A stretch of DNA of 64,000 nt from the NCBI GenBank assembly GCA_030544215.1, contig JARZZO010000010.1, positions 54,291,564 to 54,355,563 on the forward strand, written 5' to 3'. Below are positions 20,995-30,664 of the stretch, piece after piece; within the stretch, counting starts at the first letter, position 1; each line of letters opens with the position of its first letter. Made by a program: the position numbers and the translations under genes. Origin of the DNA: Zantedeschia hybrid cultivar (lineage: Eukaryota; Streptophyta; Magnoliopsida; Alismatales; Araceae). The notes beneath the pieces are model-generated. The model made no database searches. It was not told the DNA's origin and worked only from the letters and a program-made list of their open reading frames with translations.

Positions 20995-23900
20995 ATGTTG
21001 CTGCGATCAGGCAGAGATTTGAGTATGGCCCAAGACGCCATTATCAACTACGAGGGAGATGCTAATGCCCCTCGCAATTCAGCTTTCAACTACGAGAACG
21101 GGAGAGATGCTGATGCCTCTCGTAATTCTGTCCCCATTCCAGTTCGACATGACGGGAATGTCCGAACTCCTCTTTTTCATCCGCACGATCAATATCATGA
21201 TCTTCCTCCGCATGAATATGCGATTCCTAATCCTGACCTAGAGGGGGACATGAATCAGCATGATCCCTCACCCTCCGATCCTATGGATCTTGTCAATGCA
21301 CTGGGAGTTCTTGCCTCCCGACTGGACCCTCAGCAGTTCGAAGCGATCCAGTCTATCCTGAAGGGGAAGGCACCCATGCAGCCTGCCGAGCCGAACCCTA
21401 TGGCTCCCCCCGTTGTAACTCAACAACCTCCTCCTCCTCCTTATATCCATCAGGCCATGGAAGGCCTTCATCTTACTTCTCGGCCAACTGGGCCACAACT
21501 TTCATCATCCAGGCAACCGGCTAGACCGCAGACGCCCATTTATCAAAATGCCCTCGGGCATGGCGGAAGCTCTGCCGGACCTCATCCTTATTATCCTCCT
21601 TGTCCGACGTACTCTAGGCAGCAGGCTTATCAGGTACTTCCACCTCCTCCTCCTCCCCAGGCAGATCTGACCACGCAGACGTTGCTGGCCAAGATGGAGC
21701 GCATGGATGAACAGTTCAACAATCTTCAGAAAATGATGGGGGTTAAAGCTGTGCCAGAAATCAATTTACCGAGCCTGCCAGTATTCCATCTGCCACCCTC
21801 TGAAATGCCAGTGTATCGAAAGTATAACGGTACTGGTAACCCCTTCACGCACCTGAAGGAGTTCATGTACGAATCCTCTTTCTGGCAGAATGATAAGAGG
21901 TCATTGGCTTTCTTGTTCAGGAGATCCCTAGAGGGACCAGCCCTCGAGTGGTTCTTTTATTTGGAACCCTCCGAAGTAGAGGATTACGGTATCGTTTCAC
22001 GCAAATTTATCCAACGATACCAGGACAGAGTTGCACCCTCCTTGTCTATCACGGACCTCATTGCAGAGAAGATGAAACCGGATGAGGAGTTTGTCAGTTT
22101 TGCTGACAGGTGGCGGGGCCTGGCTGAAAAATTGAAAGATTACTTGTCCGAATACGAACAAGTGAAAATGTTGATTTCTAACGCCACGCCCCAATTCAAG
22201 CTAGTCCTCTCCTTGAACAATTTGACTAATATGGCGGAGCTCTATGAAAGAGCCCGGTATTGCCAGAATGCTTTCAAGGACGCTACGTTCTCTAGCGTCT
22301 TTGATCCTCACAGACCTAACAGGCCTCCACCTCGGAAGCCTGCCGTGCCGAATTCTCCTAGTACAGGTCCGACTACTGAGGGCACGCTCTCTCACGAGCA
22401 GGTCAGTACCATGAACAATAACTCGCCCCAGTTCGTGAGGAACCAGCAGCAGTACCAGAGGCCACCACAGCCGAGCCAACAGGGGTACAGGCAGCAGCAG
22501 AACCCCCATTACCAACAGCAGTACCAGCGGCCCCAGCAGCCGAATCAGAACCAGCAACAGCCGCAACGGCAGCAGCAGTACCAGCAGCCCCCTCAGCAGC
22601 AGTATCAGCAACAACAACAGCCACAGTACCAGCCGCGTGCACCGCCGGCGTACCACAATGTCCCTCCTCCTGGTGACTACAACCAACAGAGGAGACCTCC
22701 AGGCCCGAAGAGGGCAGAGTACCCGGCCCTCCCAGAATCCTTGGCGGATATCTTCAGCGCTTTAATGGCAGCCAATGCCTTAGTTTTGCCGAGGGAGAAG
22801 GCCGTCTGGCCTCAAAATGCCGATACGTCCAGGTATTGCTACTTCCACAGGCAACATGGGCATACCATTGACACCTGCTTTCAGTTCAGACATTATATTC
22901 ATGATCTCAATGAGCAGGGCGGCATTGACTGGGAGGAAATGAAAAAGTACATAACAGCCCTGAAGGCGAGGAGACCGCAGCAGCAGCAGCAAGCAAGACC
23001 ACCGGCACAGGCAGTAGCACCACCCAACATGGGTATAGTGCAGAATCCACTCCCGGAGCACCAGAACCAAAACCAGGTTGCTCCCATCTTGACGAACAGC
23101 CAGTCTGAGGCTGGTCGTGGGCAGCAGTGGAGAGTAAAGGACTCTTACTCTCTTTGTTCAACGGGTCACGTTCAAAGTACCGCAGAGCGACCACCACGCC
23201 GCACCATCCACATACCAAGGCCACAACCCGTTACTATCACCCCTATACCCACACCCACATACCACTCACCCACGCCCAATAACCCATTACCACTACCCGC
23301 CTTCCTTAGACCCATTACGCCCCGCACTCCTACGCCTTCACCATATAACCCCCCGCAAACTAATAACGCGCCTCTTTTACCATCTAGGCCATTATTACGC
23401 GTACCATTTCCTACTTCGCCCGCTACCACCACCACCTATTCAGATATGCCTTTACCATCTAGACCGCTATTACGCGTACCATTCCCCACTTCACCAACCA
23501 CTTACCCATCCACTATCCAACCCTCTAGGCCTTTAATCCACACTGCGCCATCACCACCTAGCCCTACGCCATCACCTACCTACCAACCCTCTGCGCCATC
23601 CGCACCATCCAACCCTGCGGTACTTAAGGTGTCACCCGGATCCTCCACGGTTGAGGAACACGCGCTCCGGAGTGGAAGGATTTTCAACAAAGTCTTTCCT
23701 CAGCCCACGGTTAGAGACGGCCCATCACAGCCGACTGAGGAAGCCCATAATGAAGAGAGTGCACCAGGCACTCAATATGACTTGTTGAAACATCTGGATC
23801 GGACACCGGCACGGATTACTATACTCGAACTGATCAAAAGATCCAAGAGTCACCAAGAAGCTTTAATAGAATATCTGCAGAAGGTGATGGTCAACGAGGA

Positions 23901-24015
23901 CGTACCGGTAGAGAAGATTGCAGCACTACTAGTTCCTCAGGGGGATCAGCCCTCTATAACATTTCATACATCGGAACTAGCACCGCCAGCAGCCAGAAGC
24001 GGTCAACATCAGTAA
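20995..24015 (+). CDS. gag: Gag polyprotein of element B
   Basis: A 1006-residue capsid/nucleocapsid protein that packages element RNA. It starts at ATG 20995 (MLLRSGRDLSM), also the start in A. Residues about 250-430 carry the retrotransposon-gag core (FTHLKEFMYESSFWQND to EWFFYLEPSE to YERARYCQNAF). Residues about 470-560 are Gln/Pro-rich. A zinc-knuckle variant C-x2-H-x4-H-x4-C (CYFHRQHGHTIDTC) follows near residue 615, then a long Pro-rich stretch. The C-terminus (LIEYLQKVMV to SITFHTSEL) is the segment that normally joins the protease. The ORF ends at TAA 24013-24015 because B lacks 17 bases present in A at this point, which separates gag from protease. Confidence 0.93.
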   Translation: MLLRSGRDLSMAQDAIINYEGDANAPRNSAFNYENGRDADASRNSVPIPVRHDGNVRTPLFHPHDQYHDLPPHEYAIPNPDLEGDMNQHDPSPSDPMDLVNALGVLASRLDPQQFEAIQSILKGKAPMQPAEPNPMAPPVVTQQPPPPPYIHQAMEGLHLTSRPTGPQLSSSRQPARPQTPIYQNALGHGGSSAGPHPYYPPCPTYSRQQAYQVLPPPPPPQADLTTQTLLAKMERMDEQFNNLQKMMGVKAVPEINLPSLPVFHLPPSEMPVYRKYNGTGNPFTHLKEFMYESSFWQNDKRSLAFLFRRSLEGPALEWFFYLEPSEVEDYGIVSRKFIQRYQDRVAPSLSITDLIAEKMKPDEEFVSFADRWRGLAEKLKDYLSEYEQVKMLISNATPQFKLVLSLNNLTNMAELYERARYCQNAFKDATFSSVFDPHRPNRPPPRKPAVPNSPSTGPTTEGTLSHEQVSTMNNNSPQFVRNQQQYQRPPQPSQQGYRQQQNPHYQQQYQRPQQPNQNQQQPQRQQQYQQPPQQQYQQQQQPQYQPRAPPAYHNVPPPGDYNQQRRPPGPKRAEYPALPESLADIFSALMAANALVLPREKAVWPQNADTSRYCYFHRQHGHTIDTCFQFRHYIHDLNEQGGIDWEEMKKYITALKARRPQQQQQARPPAQAVAPPNMGIVQNPLPEHQNQNQVAPILTNSQSEAGRGQQWRVKDSYSLCSTGHVQSTAERPPRRTIHIPRPQPVTITPIPTPTYHSPTPNNPLPLPAFLRPITPRTPTPSPYNPPQTNNAPLLPSRPLLRVPFPTSPATTTTYSDMPLPSRPLLRVPFPTSPTTYPSTIQPSRPLIHTAPSPPSPTPSPTYQPSAPSAPSNPAVLKVSPGSSTVEEHALRSGRIFNKVFPQPTVRDGPSQPTEEAHNEESAPGTQYDLLKHLDRTPARITILELIKRSKSHQEALIEYLQKVMVNEDVPVEKIAALLVPQGDQPSITFHTSELAPPAARSGQHQ

Positions 24016-25585
24016 GAAGGCCGTGGATGCATGCCTGGTCGACACAGGGGCTTCGATCAATGTTCTACCTCCGAAGACCCTGGAGTTATGCGGTGTGCCC
24101 AAAGAGAAATGGCTGCCCAGCCCCATCTCAGTAACAGCATATGATAATTCTACCCGTTCCCCTCTGGGAATGGTCTATTTAAAGGTGGAGCTGGGCCCTA
24201 TAAGTCATGCAGAGGTCGAATTTCACATCCTGGAAATCGACCCTTCCATAAATGCCATTTTAGGTCGTCCTTATATTAAAACTCTCGAGGCGATTCCTTC
24301 TACGAATCATCAATGCCTCAAATTTCCTTACAAAGGACGAATAATTAAAGTAACGAGCATGCCGATCCTTGCTGCTGCTCATTCCTTGAACCTTAAATCT
24401 GCTGTTTTACCTGGCCGACAACCTTTTCTGTCGGTATTACAGGTTTACCGTCCAGTGGCTGATCCTCTGAAAGCCGCTACTATTTCTCCATATCCGTTAG
24501 ATGCTATCAAGAGGGGGAAGTGCATGAGTACCCCAGGATGGAGGATCATGATGAAGAACGGCTACGAGCCTGGGAAAGGTCTGGGCACACAATTGCAAGG
24601 CAGGACCACTCCTGTCAGAAATCATCGAGCGGCACCTGGAAGTGGTCTGGGCTATAGGCCAATAAAACTGAAGCAAGATCCGGTTCAGAAAGCAGAAATC
24701 AAAGAAGGCCCGAAAATCTGGGAGGCAATGTCTACGCCACTCAAAGAAGGCCGAGATCCCCTAACATGGACCCTGTGTACGCACTTCGTGAAAGGGCCCA
24801 TACTTAGCTATGACAATACGGTAGTCATTACTTCCTGTTTTGACTTCCATGATATATATGGGAGGGATTTGGCCAGACATTGCTCTGAACTGCTTACGTA
24901 CCAATCCTTGGAGGCTCTGCGGCCTATGAAAAGGAGGAAATTTCATGACCCTGAATGTGAATGGTACAGGTGGTTCGATCTGAGGGACCTGTATATTGCA
25001 CTGAACAGACTATTCTTGGATCCTGCAGAACCTAAGTGGCCGCCGCAGATTGATGAATTAATTGAAAGCCCTGGTGCCATATTTGACAAGCGGATACTGC
25101 TATCTGAAGAAACCGATGAAGGGGAGCCGGATGACCCATATCAAGCTGGTTATACAACAGATCTGCTCTGGAGGGGGACATATCCTTCACATGTCTTCAT
25201 ACTCCATACTCTTTTTCGCACACTGCTTTTGACCCCGACTTGGTCGCGGGTCATAATTGAAGATATTCCACGGGCTCCGCCCGTCATGATTACTCTGTCC
25301 CCTCGGGACATCATACCACAACCTCCTCTCGATCTAGAGAGGTTGTATGATCTAATCTGGGACATATTACTATATGATCCCCCTAATCCTTTGGCCTTGG
25401 TGCCACTTCCTCTGTCTGATTCCCCTCCCATTTATATTCATTCCTGCTTTATGTTTAATTCTTTCATTTTCCAAAAAAAAACGCCAATTTGGCAACAAAT
25501 TCTTCCCAAATCCTCATCGAGGAAACATCTTACTTGTCCGATTGCACCCCGCCGTGCGGGTCCTTCGGTCAAGATTCTCTCTTAG
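24002..25585 (+). CDS. pro: Protease and G-patch-like region of element B
   Basis: Retroviral-type aspartic protease that would mature Gag and Pol. Homology with A starts near 24002 and there is no ATG, so it would be reached from gag by frameshifting or is a broken reading frame. The catalytic VDTGAS is intact (about 24038-24055), followed by INVLPPKTL and AILGRPYIKT. A G-patch-like GYEPGKGLGTQLQGRT segment lies about 180 residues on, with a second GLGYRP. The remaining about 250 residues form a conserved linker with no catalytic motif I recognise. The frame runs to 25585, overlapping the pol frame after a run of nine A at 25473-25481. In A the same region is continuous with both gag and RT. 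Confidence 0.85.
   Translation, partial: VNISKKAVDACLVDTGASINVLPPKTLELCGVPKEKWLPSPISVTAYDNSTRSPLGMVYLKVELGPISHAEVEFHILEIDPSINAILGRPYIKTLEAIPSTNHQCLKFPYKGRIIKVTSMPILAAAHSLNLKSAVLPGRQPFLSVLQVYRPVADPLKAATISPYPLDAIKRGKCMSTPGWRIMMKNGYEPGKGLGTQLQGRTTPVRNHRAAPGSGLGYRPIKLKQDPVQKAEIKEGPKIWEAMSTPLKEGRDPLTWTLCTHFVKGPILSYDNTVVITSCFDFHDIYGRDLARHCSELLTYQSLEALRPMKRRKFHDPECEWYRWFDLRDLYIALNRLFLDPAEPKWPPQIDELIESPGAIFDKRILLSEETDEGEPDDPYQAGYTTDLLWRGTYPSHVFILHTLFRTLLLTPTWSRVIIEDIPRAPPVMITLSPRDIIPQPPLDLERLYDLIWDILLYDPPNPLALVPLPLSDSPPIYIHSCFMFNSFIFQKKTPIWQQILPKSSSRKHLTCPIAPRRAGPSVKILS
25473..25481 (+). promoter_or_regulatory. Possible -1 frameshift site (A9 tract) at pro/pol junction
   Basis: In the protease frame the codons are CAA AAA AAA ACG, so an in-phase A AAA AAA heptamer is present. 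The pol frame lies -1 relative to protease, as a backward slip of one base would require. Element A has ten A here and one continuous frame, so a simple one-base deletion in B is equally possible. Confidence 0.45.
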
Positions 25586-28500
25586 ATTTACTCTGCCCCT
25601 CCTCTCGGGAGGATTCTCTTGTATTTCCACTTGTATCCCAGGATTTTCATCCTGCTTCGTCTTCGTTAGGTTATGATAGTGAAGTTAGGCAGTCTAGTCA
25701 GATTAGTCAGGTTAGGAAGTCTAGGAAGCCTAAGGGTAGGCAAATTCCAGATAGATACCTCCAGGACTTAGCTGATAAGTGCTCTTCTTGTTCTTTAATC
25801 CCTCAGCTTTTAGAAAATCCAATTCAAATGCCAGAAGATTGTATGGACGATGAGTTAGTTAATGATGGGTACGGGGTATATGAATTAGTACATGAAAAGG
25901 ACCCCATTGAGGAAGACGACGAGGACGCAGCTGAGGCATATGCCAGTGGAGTAAAGAGATTCGATGAACCCTCAGCTGCCGTGGAAGAGCCCACCAAAGA
26001 AATTAATTTAGGGACTGAAGACGAACCTAAGGTTGTCCTCGTCAGTAAAAATCTTTCTTCAGAGGATGAGAACGCAATGGTACAAGTACTCAAGGACTAT
26101 AAGGACACTTTCGCCTGGAGTTATGAGGATATGCCGGGGTTAGACTCGTCTTTAGTTGAACACAGGTTGACATTAAAAGACGGAGTTAGCCCGGTCAAGC
26201 AGAAGTTAAGGCGATTCCACCCACAGATGGCTTTAAAGATGAAGGAAGAGGTCGATAAGTTGCATAAAGCCAAATTTATTAGAGTTGTCCTTTATCCACA
26301 ATGGGTGGCCAATATAGTCCCGGTTATGAAGAAGGACGGAAAGGTCAGAATTTGCATCGACTTCCGCGATCTGAACCGGGCGTGTCCTAAAGATGATTTT
26401 CCATTGCCTCATATTGATGTACTCATCGATAACACTGCTGGCTATGAGACGTTATCATTCATGGATGGATTTTCAGGATATAATCAGATTAAGCTGGCAG
26501 AAGAGGATCAAGAGAAGACGTCATTCACTACACCTTGGGGAACATATTGCTATGTCGTTATGCCGTTTGGGTTGAAGAATGCTGGAGCCACTTATCAGAG
26601 GGCTATGATGGCATTATTTCATGACATGATGCACATAGATCTGGAAGTGTACGTGGATGACTTGTTGGTTAAATCGAAAACAAAGGCTGAGCATGCCAAA
26701 GTTTTGGCAAGGGTATTAGAGAGATCGAGAGAATATCAGTTAAAGATGAACCCCAAGAAATGTGTATTCGGGGTATCTTCAGGGAAATTGCTTGGATTTA
26801 TCGTCAGTAAACGGGGAATTGAGATCGATCCTAACAAGGCGAAGGCTATTAGAGAAATGCCACCTCCTAAAAACTTGAAAGAGTTGAGAGGATTAATCGG
26901 GAGGTTGCAATTTATTCGCCGTTTTGTCTCCCAGCACTCACAAAGGTGTAAGCCATTTTACGAGCTTACCAAGCCGGGAGTCAAATTCAATTGGGACGAT
27001 AAGTGTCAGGAGGCATTCGATGGATTGAAGGACTACTTAGCAAGTCCTCCTGTTTTGAGACCACCATCTCCAGGCAAACCATTGATACTTTACATTTCAG
27101 TCCTGGATGATGCAGTGGGGGCTGTCTTAGCACAAGAAGATGAAGAAGGAAAAGAGAGGGCAGCCTACTATCTCTCTAAACTTCTCAACCCCGCTGAACA
27201 GAGATATACGGCGATGGAGAAAACATGTGCAGCATTGGTTTGGGTTGTTCAGAAATTAAAGCATTATTTTCTGGCCCATGAAGTCCATCTCATCGCTAGG
27301 ATGAATCCGATCAAATTCCTCCTAGAGAAATCTGTTCTTACTGATAGGTTAGCACGATGGCAAAGCTTTCTATCTCAATTCGACATCATCTACATTCAGC
27401 AGAAAGCGATCAAGGGCTATGCCATAGCAGAACATCTCGCTCATCATCTCCTTCCTCGATTTGATCCAGTGCGATCAGAGTTTCCGGATGAGGAACTGAT
27501 GTCCGTAAATCAAATCAGAGATGATATGTGGACTCTGCATTTTGACGGAGCTCTGAATTCTCATGGAAAAGGGATCGGTATTGTTCTGTTATCACCTGAA
27601 GGTATCACCATTCCACAAGCCTTTCAGCTTGATTTTCCAGTCACAAACAATATAGCTGAATACGAGGCACTCCTTGCTAGTCTTGAGGCTGCTCATTTCC
27701 ATGGTGCCACCAAACTCAGGATTGTAGGTGATAGCCAATTGATTCTTCGCCAAGTGCTGACCAAGTATCGAACTCTTGATCCCAAGCTCAAGCCTTATCA
27801 GGAGCTTACTTCTGCATATTCAAAGCTTTTCACGAAATTGATCTTTGTCCATGTCCCTAGGAATCAGAACATCTTAGCTAACGCTCTAGCTTCACTCGCA
27901 TCTTCTCTTGATTTTCCAATTAGCAAACAATCCGAATCAATCATAGTTCATAGGCGTCTTTCACCTGCCGTAAAAGACCCTTCATTCCTTAGAACTAAGG
28001 AGAAATTGCTGAAGAAAGTCAGAGACGGAGATATCATTGAGAAAAGAGAAATCATGTTAATGGAGCTGTTAGAAGAGATGGATGATGAACAGAAGCCATG
28101 GTATTATGAAATTGCAAAATATTGTGAAGATCAATCATATCCTGAGGAAGCTACAACTGAGGAGAAGAGAGCTATCAGGAGAGTTGCTCAACGATACACC
28201 CTAGTTGGGGGAGCACTGTACAAGAGAGGTTTTGATGGAGTTCTTCTTAGATGTCTAGACGAAGATGAGCTTTGGAAGGTTATGGAAGGAGCTCATTGTG
28301 GAGTTTGTGGTGGTCATGTCAATGGACAGATGTTAGCAAAGAAGATCCTTAGACAAGGATTTTATTGGCCAACCATGGAAGAAGACTGCGTAGGATATGT
28401 TCGTAGGTGTGCTAAGTGTCAACTTCATGCCGATAAAATTCATTCTCCTGCATCTTCACTCCATCCTGTTTCTTCCCCATGGCCTTTCTCCATGTGGGCT

Positions 28501-29358
28501 TTCGACATTATTGGACCTCTTGGTAATCCAGATTCCGGCATCAAGCAAAAATCTTTCATTCTCACGGCAACGGAATACTTCACCAAGTGGGCAGAAGCTG
28601 AAGCGTACGTGGAGATCAAAGCATCAATCGTCTGCAAGTTCATCATGAAGAACATCATCACTCGATTTGGAATTCCAAGCACCATCGTCACCGACAACGG
28701 ACCGCAGTTCGTGTCACAGGAATTGAAGGACCTCTGTAACAGGTATAAAATTGCATTGCATCATTCATCTCCTTATTATCCGCAAGGCAATGGCCAAGTA
28801 GAGGCAACAAATAAGACTTTGATAAAAATCATTAAAAAGACGTGCAAATCTAATAAATTCGCAGATTGGCCAGAAAAATTGGTTGAGGCTCTATGGGCCT
28901 ACCGAACTTCAATCCGCACGCCTACTGGGCAAACTCCTTATTCCTTAACATTTGGAATGGAGGCAGTAGTTCCATATGAGATCCTCATACCGTCATTAAG
29001 AGTACAATTGAATAAGGAATTTTCCATTGATGAACATCGTTCAGCACTCCTTGCTCAATTGGAACTTTTAGACGAGAAAAGATGGTCAGCTGCTAATCAT
29101 GCAAAAGTTTATCAAAATAGACTAGCACGTTTTTATCAAAAGAAAGTCATTGAACGTAAGTTCAAAGTCGGTGAAATGGTTGTCAAAAGAATTTTTATAA
29201 AACCTGGTGGTCCGCGTTCTAAGCTCCAACCCAACTGGGAAGGACCTTATGTTGTATCGCATGCTTTTCCTGGTAATGCTTATCGTCTTGTTAATGCAGA
29301 AGGAGAAGAGTTAAAACATCCTCGGAATGGTTTACATCTTAAGAAATACTACTCTTAG
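25489..29358 (+). CDS. pol: Pol polyprotein of element B: RT, RNase H, second RNase H, integrase
   Basis: A 1289-codon open frame without its own ATG, expected to be made as an extension of the upstream protein. RT spans about residues 220-450, with CIDFRDLNRACPKDD, SFMDGFSGYNQ and YVDDLLVKSK near residue 388. Ty3-type RNase H covers about 525-665. A second RNase H of the archaeal-like type covers about 675-800 (MWTLHFDGALN, NIAEYEALL, VGDSQLIL); this duplication is characteristic of the Tat lineage. Integrase has the zinc-binding H-H-C-C (GHVNGQML to CAKCQLH), catalytic D (WAFDIIGPL), D (TDNGPQF) and E (GNGQVEATNK), and a C-terminal NWEGPYVV segment. There is no chromodomain. All catalytic residues I checked are present. 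Confidence 0.93.
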   Translation: MATNSSQILIEETSYLSDCTPPCGSFGQDSLLDLLCPSSREDSLVFPLVSQDFHPASSSLGYDSEVRQSSQISQVRKSRKPKGRQIPDRYLQDLADKCSSCSLIPQLLENPIQMPEDCMDDELVNDGYGVYELVHEKDPIEEDDEDAAEAYASGVKRFDEPSAAVEEPTKEINLGTEDEPKVVLVSKNLSSEDENAMVQVLKDYKDTFAWSYEDMPGLDSSLVEHRLTLKDGVSPVKQKLRRFHPQMALKMKEEVDKLHKAKFIRVVLYPQWVANIVPVMKKDGKVRICIDFRDLNRACPKDDFPLPHIDVLIDNTAGYETLSFMDGFSGYNQIKLAEEDQEKTSFTTPWGTYCYVVMPFGLKNAGATYQRAMMALFHDMMHIDLEVYVDDLLVKSKTKAEHAKVLARVLERSREYQLKMNPKKCVFGVSSGKLLGFIVSKRGIEIDPNKAKAIREMPPPKNLKELRGLIGRLQFIRRFVSQHSQRCKPFYELTKPGVKFNWDDKCQEAFDGLKDYLASPPVLRPPSPGKPLILYISVLDDAVGAVLAQEDEEGKERAAYYLSKLLNPAEQRYTAMEKTCAALVWVVQKLKHYFLAHEVHLIARMNPIKFLLEKSVLTDRLARWQSFLSQFDIIYIQQKAIKGYAIAEHLAHHLLPRFDPVRSEFPDEELMSVNQIRDDMWTLHFDGALNSHGKGIGIVLLSPEGITIPQAFQLDFPVTNNIAEYEALLASLEAAHFHGATKLRIVGDSQLILRQVLTKYRTLDPKLKPYQELTSAYSKLFTKLIFVHVPRNQNILANALASLASSLDFPISKQSESIIVHRRLSPAVKDPSFLRTKEKLLKKVRDGDIIEKREIMLMELLEEMDDEQKPWYYEIAKYCEDQSYPEEATTEEKRAIRRVAQRYTLVGGALYKRGFDGVLLRCLDEDELWKVMEGAHCGVCGGHVNGQMLAKKILRQGFYWPTMEEDCVGYVRRCAKCQLHADKIHSPASSLHPVSSPWPFSMWAFDIIGPLGNPDSGIKQKSFILTATEYFTKWAEAEAYVEIKASIVCKFIMKNIITRFGIPSTIVTDNGPQFVSQELKDLCNRYKIALHHSSPYYPQGNGQVEATNKTLIKIIKKTCKSNKFADWPEKLVEALWAYRTSIRTPTGQTPYSLTFGMEAVVPYEILIPSLRVQLNKEFSIDEHRSALLAQLELLDEKRWSAANHAKVYQNRLARFYQKKVIERKFKVGEMVVKRIFIKPGGPRSKLQPNWEGPYVVSHAFPGNAYRLVNAEGEELKHPRNGLHLKKYYS

Positions 29359-29660
29359 GTTAAAAAGTTGATCAGTATGGTACAAAGACCAGTGGAATCA
29401 GAAAGTTTATAAACTCAAATTTCCTTATCAGTCTGGATAACTTAATTTCAAACCCATTACTGCACACACTGACACGTTTGATTCGTGAGAAACAAGAGAT
29501 GATAAGTCCTAAAGAATATCGAAAGCTTGACCGAAAGTGTAAAGTAAAAATCATTCATTTTTTTAAAGCAAAATTCTGTTTTATACTCGGCCCATGATGT
29601 CGGAACGAGATTTAGAATAGACTACCAAGAATACCCGTCATCTTAGTAGGAGGCCGTCAT

Positions 29661-29676
29661 AAAAAAAAAGGGGGAG
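29661..29676 (+). other. Internal polypurine tract downstream of pol
   Basis: Nine A, then GGGGGAGA, conserved in A at 39738-39753 (A-run then GGAGGAGA). It looks like a plus-strand priming tract but lies 7.3 kb before the 3' LTR, whereas the sequence directly before that LTR (AAGGTGAGGCAAC) is a poor purine tract. Confidence 0.5.
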
Positions 29677-30109
29677 ATCCGTCCCGAAGAATATAAAAGA
29701 AAGGAAGAAAAGAAAAAGCAAGGCAAAAAGCCAAATGTCAAATCAAAAAGGCCATTACATTACAAACGTTACATCAAGGCCATGAAATGAAATGAAAGGG
29801 AACGCAAGGTCGATAAATACCCCGGAAAGAAAATGATCGAACCCCAACGGATATTAGGGTAGGAAAGGAACATCTTTTTAAGTCTCCGGAACCTTCTCAT
29901 GGGCTTTCTAAACTTATTCCTCTTTTCTTTATAAAGAGATGTACTCCAAACTTAAGGAATGGCTTAGATTGACTAAGGGTCAAATCATCAAATGGGATCA
30001 CGAATGGAAACACAAATTCAAACACGAGGGGCTTAAGTTAAGTTGTTAAAGAATATTTTGGAAAGGAAGTTAATAAATGAATATGATCTTTTGATCCAAG
30101 TACCATGCT

Positions 30110-30330
30110 GATCTTTTAGTCAAAAATCCAAAAAAATTACATAAGTCAAAAATCCAAAAAAATTACATAAGTCAAAAATAAAAAAAAAATACATATGTCA
30201 AAAATTCAAAAAAAATACATATGTCAAAAACCAAAAAAAATATATATATGTGTCAAAATTCAAAAAAAAAGTATATATTTCAAAACCCCAAACAAAAATG
30301 AATATTTTCAAAACAACAAAAATATTTCAA
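30110..30330. repeat. A-rich degenerate tandem array
   Basis: Units such as TCAAAAATCCAAAAAAATTAC recur at about 25-30 bp. The homologous place in A (40195-40470) carries a longer and differently arranged array of the same words. Confidence 0.7.
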
Positions 30331-30664
30331 TTAGCATCTGCTTGTTGCATTTAGTATGTTTCATCCCTTTTATTTTTAGTGAGCATCTGTTTGCTTGTAT
30401 GTTGCATTTTTACTTAAGTTTGATTATTCTCATTACCTTTGTTAATAAAGGCTATGCCCCTTGACCATTTATTGAAGAAAAGATTGATTGACCATTTATC
30501 TGGTCAGGCAAGGGGCTAAGCCTAAATAGATACTTAACCTGTTTGTTAAGTGTGTACAGGATGCAAGATAAACACAGGAACACAAGATTGGAGCCAAAAG
30601 TTTCACGTATATTATCAAAAGGTGTTTTTGTACATGATACATGAAGAAAAAGATACATGAGCCC

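Larger units (their letters stand above)
29359..30664 (+). other. Spacer between pol and antisense genes in B
   Basis: Non-coding. An internal purine tract (29661-29676) is followed by GATCCGTCCCG. From about 30110 to 30330 a degenerate A-rich array repeats TCAAAAA plus ACATA-type units. The rest is AT-rich and shows no other feature. The same layout occurs in A at 39439-40817. Confidence 0.7.

Noticed and set aside
22201..22686. Minus-strand ORFs opposite the Gln/Pro-rich part of gag (also 2071-2310)
   Set aside because: Mirror translations of CAG/CCA-rich codons; no independent support.
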